Of a stretch of 20,804 nucleotides of DNA, positions 8,854 through 16,921 are shown piece after piece. Under the pieces are notes generated by a model. The model was not told the origin of the DNA, did no database searches, and saw only the letters and a program-made list of their open reading frames with translations. Origin of the DNA: JAWLHA01 sp041690535 (GTDB lineage: Bacteria > Pseudomonadota > Gammaproteobacteria > Thiohalomonadales > Thiohalomonadaceae). Position 1 is the first letter of the stretch, and the number at the start of each line of letters is the position of its first letter. The position numbers were made by a program, and so were the translations under genes. Where the stretch lies: the NCBI GenBank assembly GCA_041690535.1, contig JAWLHA010000070.1:1-20804 (forward strand). Reading direction: 5' to 3'.

Positions 8854-9483
8854 ATGGCCAGAAAGACGAAAGAGGAAGCGAACCGTACCCGGCAGGAGAT
8901 CATCGACGCGGCCCGCGCGGTGTTCCACCACAACGGTGTTGCGCGCTCCACCCTGGAGCAGGTGGCGGCAGCGGCCGGCGTCACTCGCGGGGCGGTCTAC
9001 TGGCACTTCAAGAACAAGACCGAGTTGTTCTTCGCCATGCAGGCGGACGTGTTCGTCCCCATGCGCGAGCGGCTGGATCCCATTCTCTTCTCCGACGACT
9101 ATCCCAACCCCCTGCAGGCCATCGAGGCCTCTCTGCGGGAGTTTTTTCTGATCCTGGATGAGTGTCCGACCCTGCGGCAGGTGCTGGAGATCATGTCGCT
9201 GCGCTGCGAAAACGTCGATCAGTTTGCCCAGGTGCAGAAGGAGGCCGATCGGCCCGGCGACGAATTTCTGGAGAAGCTGGAGAGGGTCTACCGCAAGGCG
9301 GCCCTGCGCGGCTCCATGCGCCCGGATCTGGATCCCGCGGCAGTGGCCCGGGATACCTGGGCCTTCGCCACCGGCCTGCTCCATGCACTGCTCACCCGAG
9401 GGTTCGAGGCGAAACTCAAGGCGCAGGTGGACGCGATGATCGCCACCCACATGGCATTGCGCCGTTGTCCAGCGTCAGGGTAA
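8854..9483 (+). CDS. TetR-family repressor of the efflux operon (AcrR/TtgR-like)
   Basis: The 209-residue protein has the length of AcrR-type repressors. The N-terminal HTH (EIIDAARAVFHHNGVARSTL, then AAAAGVTRGAVYWHFKNKTE) is the canonical TetR DNA-binding domain. The rest is a helical ligand-binding/dimerisation domain with the AcrR-like segment ECPTLRQVLEIMSLRCE. ATG at 8854 follows GAGGAGG (8843-8849) at 4 nt. It is divergent from the efflux operon and shares its operator region, so it is inferred to repress both and to be released by pump substrates. The TAA stop at 9481-9483 lies inside the repeat element that begins at 9476, so the last residues may have been changed by that insertion. 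Confidence 0.93.
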   Translation: MARKTKEEANRTRQEIIDAARAVFHHNGVARSTLEQVAAAAGVTRGAVYWHFKNKTELFFAMQADVFVPMRERLDPILFSDDYPNPLQAIEASLREFFLILDECPTLRQVLEIMSLRCENVDQFAQVQKEADRPGDEFLEKLERVYRKAALRGSMRPDLDPAAVARDTWAFATGLLHALLTRGFEAKLKAQVDAMIATHMALRRCPASG

Positions 9484-9602
9484 ACGCTCACTTACGTGCG
9501 ATGTAAGTGCTTGAAAGCAGGTCGTCGGCCGCATGGATTGGTGCAAGGACGCACTTATGCCGCGGGAGGGCAGGATGCCCGAAGCGGCCGTGCTGTGAGC
9601 GG
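9476..9602. mobile_element. Degenerate/truncated copy C1 of the palindromic MITE-like element
   Basis: It begins CAGGGTAAACGCTCACTTAC, like the ends of copies C2 and C3. It continues with the inner repeat (GCGATGTAAGTGCTTGAAAG) and GTCGTCGGCCGCATGGA, which matches the reverse complement of the C2 core. The right side is diverged: a decayed inner arm near 9550-9565, then GGCCGTGCTGTGAGCG, an arm sequence also seen in C3 (and, inverted, in C2). No closing ACCCTG end is present. It overlaps the 3' end of the TetR gene. Confidence 0.7.
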
Positions 9603-9629
9603 ATTGGGGGCGGGATCCGCCCGGTCGGC

Positions 9630-10364
9630 TCAGCGCGCCAGCAGCGCGATCCCCGAGCCCATGAGCACCACGCCGATGGCGCGGCGGAAGGTCTCCGGGC
9701 CGATCCCGGTGTGAATGTGACCGCCCACATACATGGCCCCCATCATGATGGGCAGCGCCGCCCCCACCAGCATCAAGGTGTCGAGGCTGTAAAAGCCCGA
9801 CAGCAGGTAGCCGATGATGCGACTGGCTCCGTCAAGCAGAAAGATGGTGGCGACCGTGGCGCGAAAGCCGGTCTTGTCCAGACCGCGCAGCTGCAGGTAG
9901 ATGACGTAGAACGGTCCGCCGGTGCCGAACAGCGTGCCCACCAGTCCGCCCAGCCCCCCGGCGGGAGCGGCCCACCGCCTGGAACCCCGGCCGTGGGGAT
10001 TGCTGCCCACCAGCGAATAGAGGGCGTAGAGCAGGACGAAGGCGCCGAGAAAGCCGGTCAGCAGCTCCGCATCCACCGTCTTGAACAGATAGAGTGCGCT
10101 CACCACCCCGATGAGGGTGAAGGGGAGCAAGGGGATGATTTCACGCCAGGCGATGTCGCGCCGGTGGTTGAATCCATGGGAGAGCGAGGCGGTGTAGTCG
10201 AGCAGCCCCACCATGGGCACCACCACCCACAGCGGCAGCATGAGCGCCAGCAGGGGGATGGCGATGAGACCCGAACCGAACCCGGTGATCCCCCGCACCA
10301 CGTAGGCGACGACCAGCACCGCGGCGCCAGACAGAAGTTGCAAGGTGGTCAGGTCTTCGAGCAT
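9630..10364 (-). CDS. TauE/SafE-family membrane permease (putative sulfite/anion exporter)
   Basis: The 244-residue, strongly hydrophobic protein has the two-fold TauE/SafE pattern: VRGITGFGSGLIAIPLLALM in the first half and GLVGTLFGTGGPFYVIYLQL in the second, with about eight transmembrane segments. Family members export sulfite, sulfoacetate or other small anions; the substrate here is unknown. ATG at 10364 (MLEDLTTLQLLSGAAVLVV) is chosen because the upstream in-frame extension reads through the palindromic element C2 and is not protein-like. Only a weak G-rich SD precedes it. The gene lies between element copies C1 (9476-9602) and C2 (10419-10583), so it is isolated from its neighbours by repeats. 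A sulfur role would fit the DsrC/TusE-like gene further right, but that link is inference. Confidence 0.88.
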   Translation of the reverse strand: MLEDLTTLQLLSGAAVLVVAYVVRGITGFGSGLIAIPLLALMLPLWVVVPMVGLLDYTASLSHGFNHRRDIAWREIIPLLPFTLIGVVSALYLFKTVDAELLTGFLGAFVLLYALYSLVGSNPHGRGSRRWAAPAGGLGGLVGTLFGTGGPFYVIYLQLRGLDKTGFRATVATIFLLDGASRIIGYLLSGFYSLDTLMLVGAALPIMMGAMYVGGHIHTGIGPETFRRAIGVVLMGSGIALLAR

Positions 10365-10418
10365 GCCGGCCCCCGAATCGGAAAAGGGCGCAATTGTACA
10401 CTGAGGCCGTTGCGGGGG

Positions 10419-10583
10419 CAGGGTAAACGCATGCTTACCCAAGAGCGATGTAAGTCCTTGAAAGCAGGTGCGCTGTGAATACCTCCCTGTGCGCTCGACG
10501 GCCGCGTCCATGCGGCCGACGACCTGCTTTCAAGGACTTACATCGCTCACAGCACGGCCATGCGTGAGTATGCGTTCACCCTG
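10419..10583. mobile_element. Palindromic MITE-like element, copy C2
   Basis: The 165-bp element has terminal inverted repeats (CAGGGTAAACGCATGCTTAC at the left; the right end mirrors CAGGGTGAACGCATACTCAC). An inner 27-bp perfect inverted repeat at 10443-10469 and 10522-10548 (GATGTAAGTCCTTGAAAGCA and complement) brackets a ~52-nt core containing the hairpin CGGCCGC/GCGGCCG. It carries no gene. The left arm has the short CCCAAGAGCG type and the right arm the longer type containing CAGCACGGCC. No target duplication is visible; GCATGCTTACC from the left arm recurs just beyond the right end (10583-10603). It lies between the kinase and permease genes and could block read-through between them. 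Confidence 0.85.
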
Positions 10584-10608
10584 CATGCTTACCATGCTTA
10601 CCCCTCAG

Positions 10609-12729
10609 TCAGGACGCAGGAACGGGGTCGGGCTGGGTCTCTGCGGCTTCGCGCTGACGGGCCGGCGCCTCGCCGGGGATCTTGATGGTGAACGCGCTCC
10701 CCTGCCCAGGCACACTCTCCACCATTATCTCGCCGCCGTGCAGATCGATGATCTGGCGGACCAGATACAGACCGAGCCCCAGGCCGCCGCTGCGCGAGAG
10801 CGCCACCGCTTCGGGGGCGCGGAAGAACTTCTCGAACAGCTCCGGAAGGAGTTCGGAGGCGATGCCAATCCCCCGGTCCTCCACCCGGAGGCGGAATTCG
10901 TGACCCTCACGCGCCAGGGCGAGGGTAACCGGTCCCCCCTCCGGGGAGTACTTCACCGCATTGTCCATCAGATTGAGAACCGCGAGGGTCAGCCAGCGCG
11001 GATCGGCGTAAATGGGCCGATCGTCCGCCGGCAGCCGCAGGTCGAGGCGGTGCCGCTCCGTGAGCAGCAGCTGCTGCTCCACCTGCCGCACCAGGGCCGA
11101 CGGCCTGATCCACTCCTTCTGCAGGGCGATGCCGCTCTCGGCCAGCCGGTCTTCCGCCAGGGCGTTGTCCACCAGGGAGTTCAGGCGCGTGAGCGCCCTG
11201 CTGATGCGCAGATAGCGCGGCTTGAGTTCGGGGTGCCCCGGATCGGTCCGGGTCTGAATGTTGGTGAACGCCATCTCGATGACCGAAAGGGGGGTGCGCA
11301 GCTCGTGGGCAATCGTGCGGATGAACCGTCGTTGCGCCCGTTGCCGCGCCTGCTCCGCAGCGAGCAGCTCCTCGGCGCGCGCCTTCGCCTCACCCAGCTC
11401 CTTCCCCCACTGCACGAGCGTCTCGTTGGTCCGGGCCAGCTCGGCCGTGCGGGCCGCCACCTCCTGCTCCAGCTCCTGCTCCAGCCGCCGCGCCGCCGCG
11501 AGGGCGCGCGACTTGGCGGCCAGATGGGCCTGGTGGGTCTCCCGCGCGCGCATCAACACGGCCACGGCGGTGAAGGGGATCTGAAAGATCACCGTGACTT
11601 CCCACAGGTGGGTGGTCAGGAAGGTGGCGGGCAACACCCCCACATTACGCAGGATCTGAAGAAACACCGCGGCGGTGCCCGGTCCGAACATCAGCAGGTA
11701 CAGCGCCGTGCGGTGCGGGTCAAGACGGCGCATGCCCAGGCTCATCCCCAGGACCAGGACGATTTCGCCCAGCTGTGCCTTGGCCACCAGGGGGGCGATG
11801 GCGGGATAGAAACCAAGGGCCGAGGCGATGGCGCCCCAGAAGCTGCCCCAGGCGCCCCAGCTGACCGCCCGCGCGAGGCGGGGAAAGCGGCGCTGGGGGT
11901 CCAGGTAAGTGAGGAAGAAGAGGAGATAGAAGCCGGTGGCCAGACAGACCAGGACACCCACCACGTGATCCGCCAACGCCGGCTGATCCGGATAGATGAA
12001 CAGCTGATCGAAGCCGTTCAGGGCGAAATGCAGCCCCCCATAGGCCAGCAGGTAGGCCGTGGCGACCAGGAAGAAGCGCTGCCGCAGCCACACACTGCTG
12101 AGCAGGCTGATCATCACGGCGATCACCAGCATGCCGAAGAACAGCCCGAAGAACATGTTTTCGAAACTGGCCAGCTCTCCATAGCGCTCGGGCGAGGCCA
12201 CCGACAGGGCCAGAGTCACCGCGGTCGAGCTCTCCACCCGCAGGAAAAACGTTTGCGGCGCTTCACTCAGCTGCAACTTGAAGATGGTATTTCGATGGGC
12301 GGTCTCCCGTTCGCGCACGGGCACGTGATCGCCCGCGCGGCTTTCCCGAAATCCACCCGCCCCGTCGGGGGCGTAGAGGCGCACGTCATCGATGAACGGC
12401 GGAGTGGCCACCAACCACCATGCCCGCCCCGCCCCCGGGTCGCGCGCAAGTTCGAACTTCAGCCAGAACACATCGGTGGAAAAACCGGGGGAGAACCCGC
12501 CCCGCAGGGGAGCGAACGCCGGCCCTCCTCCAGAGCGGCTCGGCAAGGCGCGGATCTGTTCGAATTTCAACTGTCCGCCGGGGTCACGTAAAATCTCCAT
12601 TTTTCCGGACAGGGGGAAGATCCCCTCCCCGGAGAGCACCACGGTTTCGGCCCGAAGGGACGTATTCACCAGTAGGGCTGCAGCCGCAAGGAACAATAAA
12701 ATGGCGCGAGGAAGCGTAGGGGATGGCAT
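10609..12729 (-). CDS. 7TMR-DISM sensor histidine kinase
   Basis: The 706-residue protein has a signal peptide (about 1-28) and a periplasmic 7TMR-DISMED2-like beta domain (about 30-180, with STDVFWLKFEL and PPFIDDVRLYAP). Seven transmembrane helices span about 187-395, followed by a coiled coil rich in Ala/Arg/Glu (about 398-465). The kinase core has phospho-acceptor His475 in IAHELRTPLS, N-box NLMDNAVKYSP, G1 VEDRGIGIA and G2 GGLGLGLYLV. It should autophosphorylate and signal to the divergent OmpR-type regulator. DISMED2 domains often bind carbohydrate-like ligands, but the signal here is unknown. ATG at 12729 is used (a TTG at 12732 precedes it); no good SD is visible. The start overlaps the regulator's start by 7 nt in head-to-head orientation, so its promoter must lie in the regulator's coding DNA unless the true start is further in. 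Confidence 0.92.
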   Translation of the reverse strand: MPSPTLPRAILLFLAAAALLVNTSLRAETVVLSGEGIFPLSGKMEILRDPGGQLKFEQIRALPSRSGGGPAFAPLRGGFSPGFSTDVFWLKFELARDPGAGRAWWLVATPPFIDDVRLYAPDGAGGFRESRAGDHVPVRERETAHRNTIFKLQLSEAPQTFFLRVESSTAVTLALSVASPERYGELASFENMFFGLFFGMLVIAVMISLLSSVWLRQRFFLVATAYLLAYGGLHFALNGFDQLFIYPDQPALADHVVGVLVCLATGFYLLFFLTYLDPQRRFPRLARAVSWGAWGSFWGAIASALGFYPAIAPLVAKAQLGEIVLVLGMSLGMRRLDPHRTALYLLMFGPGTAAVFLQILRNVGVLPATFLTTHLWEVTVIFQIPFTAVAVLMRARETHQAHLAAKSRALAAARRLEQELEQEVAARTAELARTNETLVQWGKELGEAKARAEELLAAEQARQRAQRRFIRTIAHELRTPLSVIEMAFTNIQTRTDPGHPELKPRYLRISRALTRLNSLVDNALAEDRLAESGIALQKEWIRPSALVRQVEQQLLLTERHRLDLRLPADDRPIYADPRWLTLAVLNLMDNAVKYSPEGGPVTLALAREGHEFRLRVEDRGIGIASELLPELFEKFFRAPEAVALSRSGGLGLGLYLVRQIIDLHGGEIMVESVPGQGSAFTIKIPGEAPARQREAAETQPDPVPAS

Positions 12730-13424
12730 CAATAAAAAAGCGTATCCTTGTTGTCGAGGATGCGATCGATCTTCGTGAAGAGTTCGTCGATTATCTCCGC
12801 TTTTGCGGATTCGAGGCAGAAGGCGTGGGAAGTGTCGCCGGCCTGGTCAGGCGACTGGAGACGGAGCCGTGGCACGTGGTCATTCTCGATCTGGGACTGC
12901 CCGACGGCGACGGCATCGCGGCGGCCCGACGCATCCGCGAACAGCGGGGTCTGGGCCTGGGCATCATCATCGTCACTGCGCGGGGTCAGGCGGAGGACCG
13001 CATTGCCGGCGCCCGTGCCGGCGCCGATGCCTATCTTATCAAGCCGGTGGACCTGCGGGAATTGATCGCGGTGATCGGGCACCTGCTGCAACGCCTGGAG
13101 GCGGCACAACCCCCCTCCCCGCCGATGTGCTGGACGCTCGAGGCAGAACATCAGACGCTGCTCTCTCCCGAGGGGGTGGAAGTTCAGCTGACCGGTGCGG
13201 AGTATCTGCTGCTTTCCAAGCTCATCGCCAACCCCGGTAACGCGGTGACCCGAACGGAGCTGTGCGCCGAACTCGCGCCGGGGGGCGATCCGGAGGACAC
13301 GAGGCGCCTGGACTCGCTCATCAGCCGCCTTCGGGCGAAGGTGCTGAAACAGACGGGGTCCGCCCTCCCGATACGCGCGTTCCGCAATCTCGGTTATCTC
13401 TTCTCCGGCACAGTCCGCCCCTGA
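12723..13424 (+). CDS. OmpR/PhoB-family response regulator
   Basis: The 233-residue protein has a receiver domain (about 5-122) with acidic residues Glu12/Asp13, phospho-acceptor Asp56 (VVILDLGLPDGDG), Thr85 and Lys107 (LIKPVD). The C-terminal winged helix (about 133-233) contains LTGAEYLLLSKLIANPGNAV and RLDSLISRLRAKV. ATG at 12723 is preceded by GAGGAAG at about 8 nt. It is the evident partner of the divergent kinase. The SD and any promoter lie inside the kinase's signal-peptide codons. Targets are unknown; the neighbouring CBS gene, in the same direction 166 nt downstream, is possible but unproven. Confidence 0.94.
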   Translation: MASIKKRILVVEDAIDLREEFVDYLRFCGFEAEGVGSVAGLVRRLETEPWHVVILDLGLPDGDGIAAARRIREQRGLGLGIIIVTARGQAEDRIAGARAGADAYLIKPVDLRELIAVIGHLLQRLEAAQPPSPPMCWTLEAEHQTLLSPEGVEVQLTGAEYLLLSKLIANPGNAVTRTELCAELAPGGDPEDTRRLDSLISRLRAKVLKQTGSALPIRAFRNLGYLFSGTVRP

Positions 13425-13436
13425 CCGGCGTTCCTG

Positions 13437-13507
13437 GAGCACCGGCCAGAGAGACGGAACAATCGCCCATCGCCGCCAGATGGCCCTCGCAAGTGACGGG
13501 GGCAGGC
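13437..13507 (+). repeat. Dispersed intergenic repeat, copy R2 (diverged)
   Basis: GAGCACCGGCCAGAGAGACG, then AATCGCCCATCGCCGCCAGA and CGCAAGTGACGGGGGCAGG, align along ~65 nt with copies R1, R3 and R4. It begins 12 nt after the response-regulator stop. The GTGGATGCGCTGCG palindrome present beside R1 and R4 is absent here. Confidence 0.6.
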
Positions 13508-13555
13508 AACCGGCGCGGTCTCCGGAAGGGATGCATTCGGCGCTCGAACTTGGTA

Positions 13556-13577
13556 GCGTGTCACGGAACTGACACGC
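13556..13577. promoter_or_regulatory. Inverted repeat just upstream of the CBS gene's ribosome binding site
   Basis: GCGTGTCA-CGGAAC-TGACACGC has perfect 8-bp arms. It ends 2-3 nt before the GGAGG (13580-13584) that serves the ATG at 13591. It could be a protein operator or an mRNA hairpin next to the SD. Confidence 0.55.
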
Positions 13578-13590
13578 ACGGAGGTACTGC

Positions 13591-14034
13591 ATGAAGATCG
13601 CGAAGGTGATGACCCAGAAGCTGATCACCGGTTCGCCCAACGAAGGGCTTCGCCGGGCATTTTTCAAGATGCGCGCCAACCGGGTGCGCCACCTTCCGGT
13701 GGTGGACGACCAGATGCACTTGCTCGGGATTGTCAGTGACCGCGATCTGCGCCGCCCCAACTGGGTGGACGAGGCACCGGACATCGCCCATGTCTACAAC
13801 CTGGACGACAACATGGAGCTGCAGGACATCATGTCCACCAACGTGATGACCGTCTTCACCTATGATCGGCTGCAGAAGGCCGCCCAAATCATGCACAAGC
13901 ACCGTTTCGGTGCACTGCCCGTGCTGAACAAGGAGGGCAAGGTGGCCGGCATGCTGTCCGCCATCGACCTGCTGGCCGTGCTGGATGAGCTGCTTGACGA
14001 GCAGTACGGCAAGCGGAAACGGAACACGGTCTGA
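13591..14034 (+). CDS. Two-CBS-domain protein
   Basis: The 147-residue protein is essentially a tandem CBS pair (Bateman module). CBS1 is about residues 1-60 (VMTQKLITGSPNEGLRRAFF, RHLPVVDDQMHLLGIVSDRD). CBS2 is about 78-140 (DIMSTNVMTVFTYDRLQKAA, GALPVLNKEGKVAGMLSAID). Such modules bind adenosine nucleotides and act as regulatory sensors; no catalytic or membrane domain is attached here. ATG at 13591 follows GGAGGT at about 5 nt. The gene follows the response regulator in the same direction after 166 nt containing repeat R2 and an inverted repeat, and it converges on the DUF349 gene. The binding ligand and partner cannot be told. Confidence 0.92.
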   Translation: MKIAKVMTQKLITGSPNEGLRRAFFKMRANRVRHLPVVDDQMHLLGIVSDRDLRRPNWVDEAPDIAHVYNLDDNMELQDIMSTNVMTVFTYDRLQKAAQIMHKHRFGALPVLNKEGKVAGMLSAIDLLAVLDELLDEQYGKRKRNTV

Positions 14035-14046
14035 GCAGCGGCGCAG

Positions 14047-14062
14047 GCCGGAAAGGGCCGGC
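14047..14062. terminator. Small GC hairpin between convergent genes
   Basis: GCCGG-AAAGGG-CCGGC occupies the 28-nt gap between the CBS stop and the DUF349 stop. It has no T-run, so it is at best a weak or bidirectional terminator element. Confidence 0.25.
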
Positions 14063-16921
14063 TCACGACGAGGCCCTGTGAAAGGCCTCCCGGGCCCGCT
14101 CGAACCGCTCGCGAAGATCCGCCCGACGGGCGGGTCCAAGCAGGTACCAACGCCGCTCCAGCTCCCTCGCCTCTTGCATCCGCCCCTCCCTGCCGGAGCC
14201 TGCCATCGCCTCGGAAAGGCGCTCCACCTGGCAGGCCATGCGCGTTTCGGCCTCTTCGGGCGGAGCCTCGATCCCGGCGGCCAGTTCCATGTGAATGCAC
14301 ACTCTCACAAGGTCCTGCTCCACCTCCTCCGGGCGGTGCAGCGGGGTCGCGCCCTGGCGCGCGGCCTCACGGGCGTGTTCCAGCCTCACCGCAAGGGGGC
14401 GTTCCAGGGACTCATCCAACACCGGCAAGGCCTCCCAGGCGGTCTCCACGGCAGTCAGCTCGGATTCGGCCTGGTCCGCTTCGGCCCGTTCCAGCCGGTC
14501 GCAGAGCAGGGACTTCTCCCGCAGCGCATCGGCCCGAACCCGCTCCTCCTTGTGCCTTTCCGCCTCCAGTAGCGCCTCCACCCGCTGCCCGGCCCGGGCA
14601 AGACGCTTCTCCAGGGAAGACTCCACCTTGCGGGGCACCGGGCCGATCTGCTGCCACTCCCCCCGGACCGTGGCCAGCACGGCGGCGGCTTCGGTGGGCC
14701 CCGCCTCGCCGGCCCCCTCCAGGGTCTCGCAAAGGGCTGTCTTGCGCGCCAGGTTCCCCTGGAGCTCTTGATCGCGGGCCTCACGCTGCTGCTGCCGGCG
14801 GGCGAACACGGCATCGCAGGCGCCACGGAAGGCCTTCCACAGCTCGTTCTCCGCCCGGCGGGACCCGGCCACAGTGACTTGCCAGCGGCCCTGGGCCTGC
14901 TTGGTCTCCTCGACCGCCTGGCGAATGTCCTCCCCCTCGGCCAGCGCCTCGACCCGGGCGATCAGCGCCCGACGCTCCGCGAGGTTACGCTTTCGCTCCT
15001 CGGCAAGCGGCGCTTCGAGCGTCGCCATGGCAGATTCGAAGCGACGGGTGATGGCCGGATGCCGCTTGCGGTCCACCGGGCCGATGGCCCGCCACTCCTG
15101 GCGAAGCTGCTGGGCAAGGCGCTGCGTTCCCTTCCAGTCGGGGGCGCTCCAGTCCGTCTCGGCCACGTGCCGCTCCAGGCGCGCGCACAGCTCCTCGCGC
15201 CTCTCCAGATTGGCCTGGCGCTCCGCGGCCTGGGCCTCGCGGTAGGCACGCACCGGCTCACCCGCCCGCTCACAGGCCGCATTGAACCGCTCCCACACGG
15301 CCTCGGCCTGGTCGCGGCGCCCGGGGGCCAACCGCTTCCAGGCGGCTCGCGCCTCGCGGATCTGCCGATCCAGCTCTTCGGGGTGGCGGTCCGAACCGAC
15401 CAGCCCTTCCACCCTTTCGCACAACCGCTCCTGCTCCAGACTGTCACCCCAGCGCTGCCAGCCCACCAACGACTGCACCCGGGCGCCAGCGGCCTTGAGC
15501 CGCGTCTCCAGGGGGGCAAGGATGCCCTTCGGCGCCCCCTGGAGCGCGCCGAGCAACTCGCGGGCCTGCGCCTCCAGGGGGCGTGCCGTCTGCAACTGCC
15601 CCTCCTCAAGGGCCTGCTCCAGCGCCGGCAGCAGCTCCTTCAGCCGATCCAGATCCTTCTGCTGCGCCCCCTGTTGAGCCCGGCGCCGCTCCTCCAGGGC
15701 GCCCACAGCCTCATCGAAGCGGTTGAGCAGGGCCTCCAGGGCGGGGCGCTGACCCGGCGTCACCCGCAGCCCCTCGCGCCGCTCCCGCAGCGCCTCAAGC
15801 TCCCCCTTGCGCAGGGGGGCCGCGGAGGCCAGGAGGCGATCCGCCTGCTCGCACAGCAGCTCCAGTGCCTGGGCGTTGGTGTGAAGCTCCCGGAGCACGC
15901 GCAGCTGTGCCATGAGCGCCTCCCGCGCCTCGGCGAAACGCCGCTGCAGCGTCCCCTCTTCGGGGGCGCCCAGCGCAGGGAGGGCCCGCCATTCGCGCTC
16001 CCTCCCCCTCACCTCCGCTTCGACCGTCTCGAGCACATCGTGGGTGGAGGGTCCCGCCAGTGACCGGAGTCTCTCCTCCAGGGCGGTACAGATGGACGCT
16101 TTGGCCTTTCTCAGGCGCGAGCACGCCTCATCGGCCTGGCGGTGCGCCGCCAGCCCCTCCTGGAAGGCCTGCCGGGCGGCAGCAAAGCGCGCGTCCAATT
16201 CCTCGGGCGCCGGGCCCTCCAACGACTGCCACTGCTGCCCGAGGTGCTCCGCCTCCAGGTGGCTTCCTTCCCAGTCCCCCACCCTGACCAGCCGCTCCAT
16301 CCGCTCGCAGAGAACCTCGCATTCGGCGCGCAACTTCAGGGGGCGCTCGGCCTGCTCCTTCAGCGCATCGAGCCGATCCCGAACCAGCCGGTAGACCCGT
16401 TTGTCACGTCCGCGACTCGCCTTCGCGACCTGCTCCAGAGCCGTGGGCCCGGCGAGGCGCTGAGCCGCGGCAATACGAACCTGGGCGACGGGATCACTCA
16501 CCGCCAATTCGGCCAGCAACTGCTCACGGCTCACCCGCGCCAAGGCCGCCAGGCGCAGCTCCGGCTCCCTCCCCTGCACTGCGAGCCGCTCCAGCGTGTC
16601 GCCGTCGGGCCAGCCGGCGATCAGCCCAAGGCGCTCCTGAAGCGGCGGCGCCACTGCCTCGGTCCCCGCCAGCAACCCTTCCGCACGACCCCGGGCGGCC
16701 TGCGCCACGTCCGGATCGCGGGCCGCGGCGAGTTCGCGGAGCAGGGGGAGCTCAGTCAGCTTGGCAATGGCCGCCGTGCGAACCCGCCGCTCGGGGTCGT
16801 TCACCGCGATCTCTCTGAGGACCGCGGCATCCTGGGCGACATTGAGGGCTGCCACAGCCCGCGCACGCACCTCGGGGTCGCGGTGCTGCCACTTGGGTTT
16901 GAACAGAACGTCCAGAAACAT
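14063..16921 (-). CDS. Large HEAT-repeat/DUF349 coiled-coil protein
   Basis: The product has 952 residues. The start LFKPKWQHRDPEVRARAVAA is the typical N-terminus of this family and continues as HEAT-like helical repeats to about residue 180. The remainder is helical, Arg/Glu/Ala-rich and punctuated by DUF349-like units marked by W plus GP and a following basic/acidic helix: WQSLEGPAPEELDARF, WRAIGPVDRKRHPAITRRFE, WQQIGPVPRKVESSLEKRL, WYLLGPARRADLRERFERA. ATG at 16921 is preferred to an in-frame GTG at 16957 because the family motif begins right after it; no strong SD is visible for either. DUF349 proteins are widespread in gammaproteobacteria and of unknown biochemical role. A scaffold or nucleic-acid/ribosome-associated role would be speculation. 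It converges with the CBS gene. Confidence 0.9.
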   Translation of the reverse strand: MFLDVLFKPKWQHRDPEVRARAVAALNVAQDAAVLREIAVNDPERRVRTAAIAKLTELPLLRELAAARDPDVAQAARGRAEGLLAGTEAVAPPLQERLGLIAGWPDGDTLERLAVQGREPELRLAALARVSREQLLAELAVSDPVAQVRIAAAQRLAGPTALEQVAKASRGRDKRVYRLVRDRLDALKEQAERPLKLRAECEVLCERMERLVRVGDWEGSHLEAEHLGQQWQSLEGPAPEELDARFAAARQAFQEGLAAHRQADEACSRLRKAKASICTALEERLRSLAGPSTHDVLETVEAEVRGREREWRALPALGAPEEGTLQRRFAEAREALMAQLRVLRELHTNAQALELLCEQADRLLASAAPLRKGELEALRERREGLRVTPGQRPALEALLNRFDEAVGALEERRRAQQGAQQKDLDRLKELLPALEQALEEGQLQTARPLEAQARELLGALQGAPKGILAPLETRLKAAGARVQSLVGWQRWGDSLEQERLCERVEGLVGSDRHPEELDRQIREARAAWKRLAPGRRDQAEAVWERFNAACERAGEPVRAYREAQAAERQANLERREELCARLERHVAETDWSAPDWKGTQRLAQQLRQEWRAIGPVDRKRHPAITRRFESAMATLEAPLAEERKRNLAERRALIARVEALAEGEDIRQAVEETKQAQGRWQVTVAGSRRAENELWKAFRGACDAVFARRQQQREARDQELQGNLARKTALCETLEGAGEAGPTEAAAVLATVRGEWQQIGPVPRKVESSLEKRLARAGQRVEALLEAERHKEERVRADALREKSLLCDRLERAEADQAESELTAVETAWEALPVLDESLERPLAVRLEHAREAARQGATPLHRPEEVEQDLVRVCIHMELAAGIEAPPEEAETRMACQVERLSEAMAGSGREGRMQEARELERRWYLLGPARRADLRERFERAREAFHRASS

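Noticed and set aside
10365..10511. N-terminal extension of the TauE/SafE protein up to 10511
   Set aside because: The extension is translated from the palindromic element C2 and lacks membrane character; the family-like start is at 10364.
10468..12591. Long plus-strand open frame opposite the histidine kinase
   Set aside because: Low-complexity Arg/Gln/Gly/Pro/His composition, starting inside the palindromic element. The minus strand carries an unmistakable kinase with all boxes.
14768..16063. Plus-strand open frames opposite the DUF349 gene, such as this one and the one from 16142
   Set aside because: They are Leu/Gln/Arg/Pro-rich shadows of the long-helical DUF349 coding strand, with no SD or motif.
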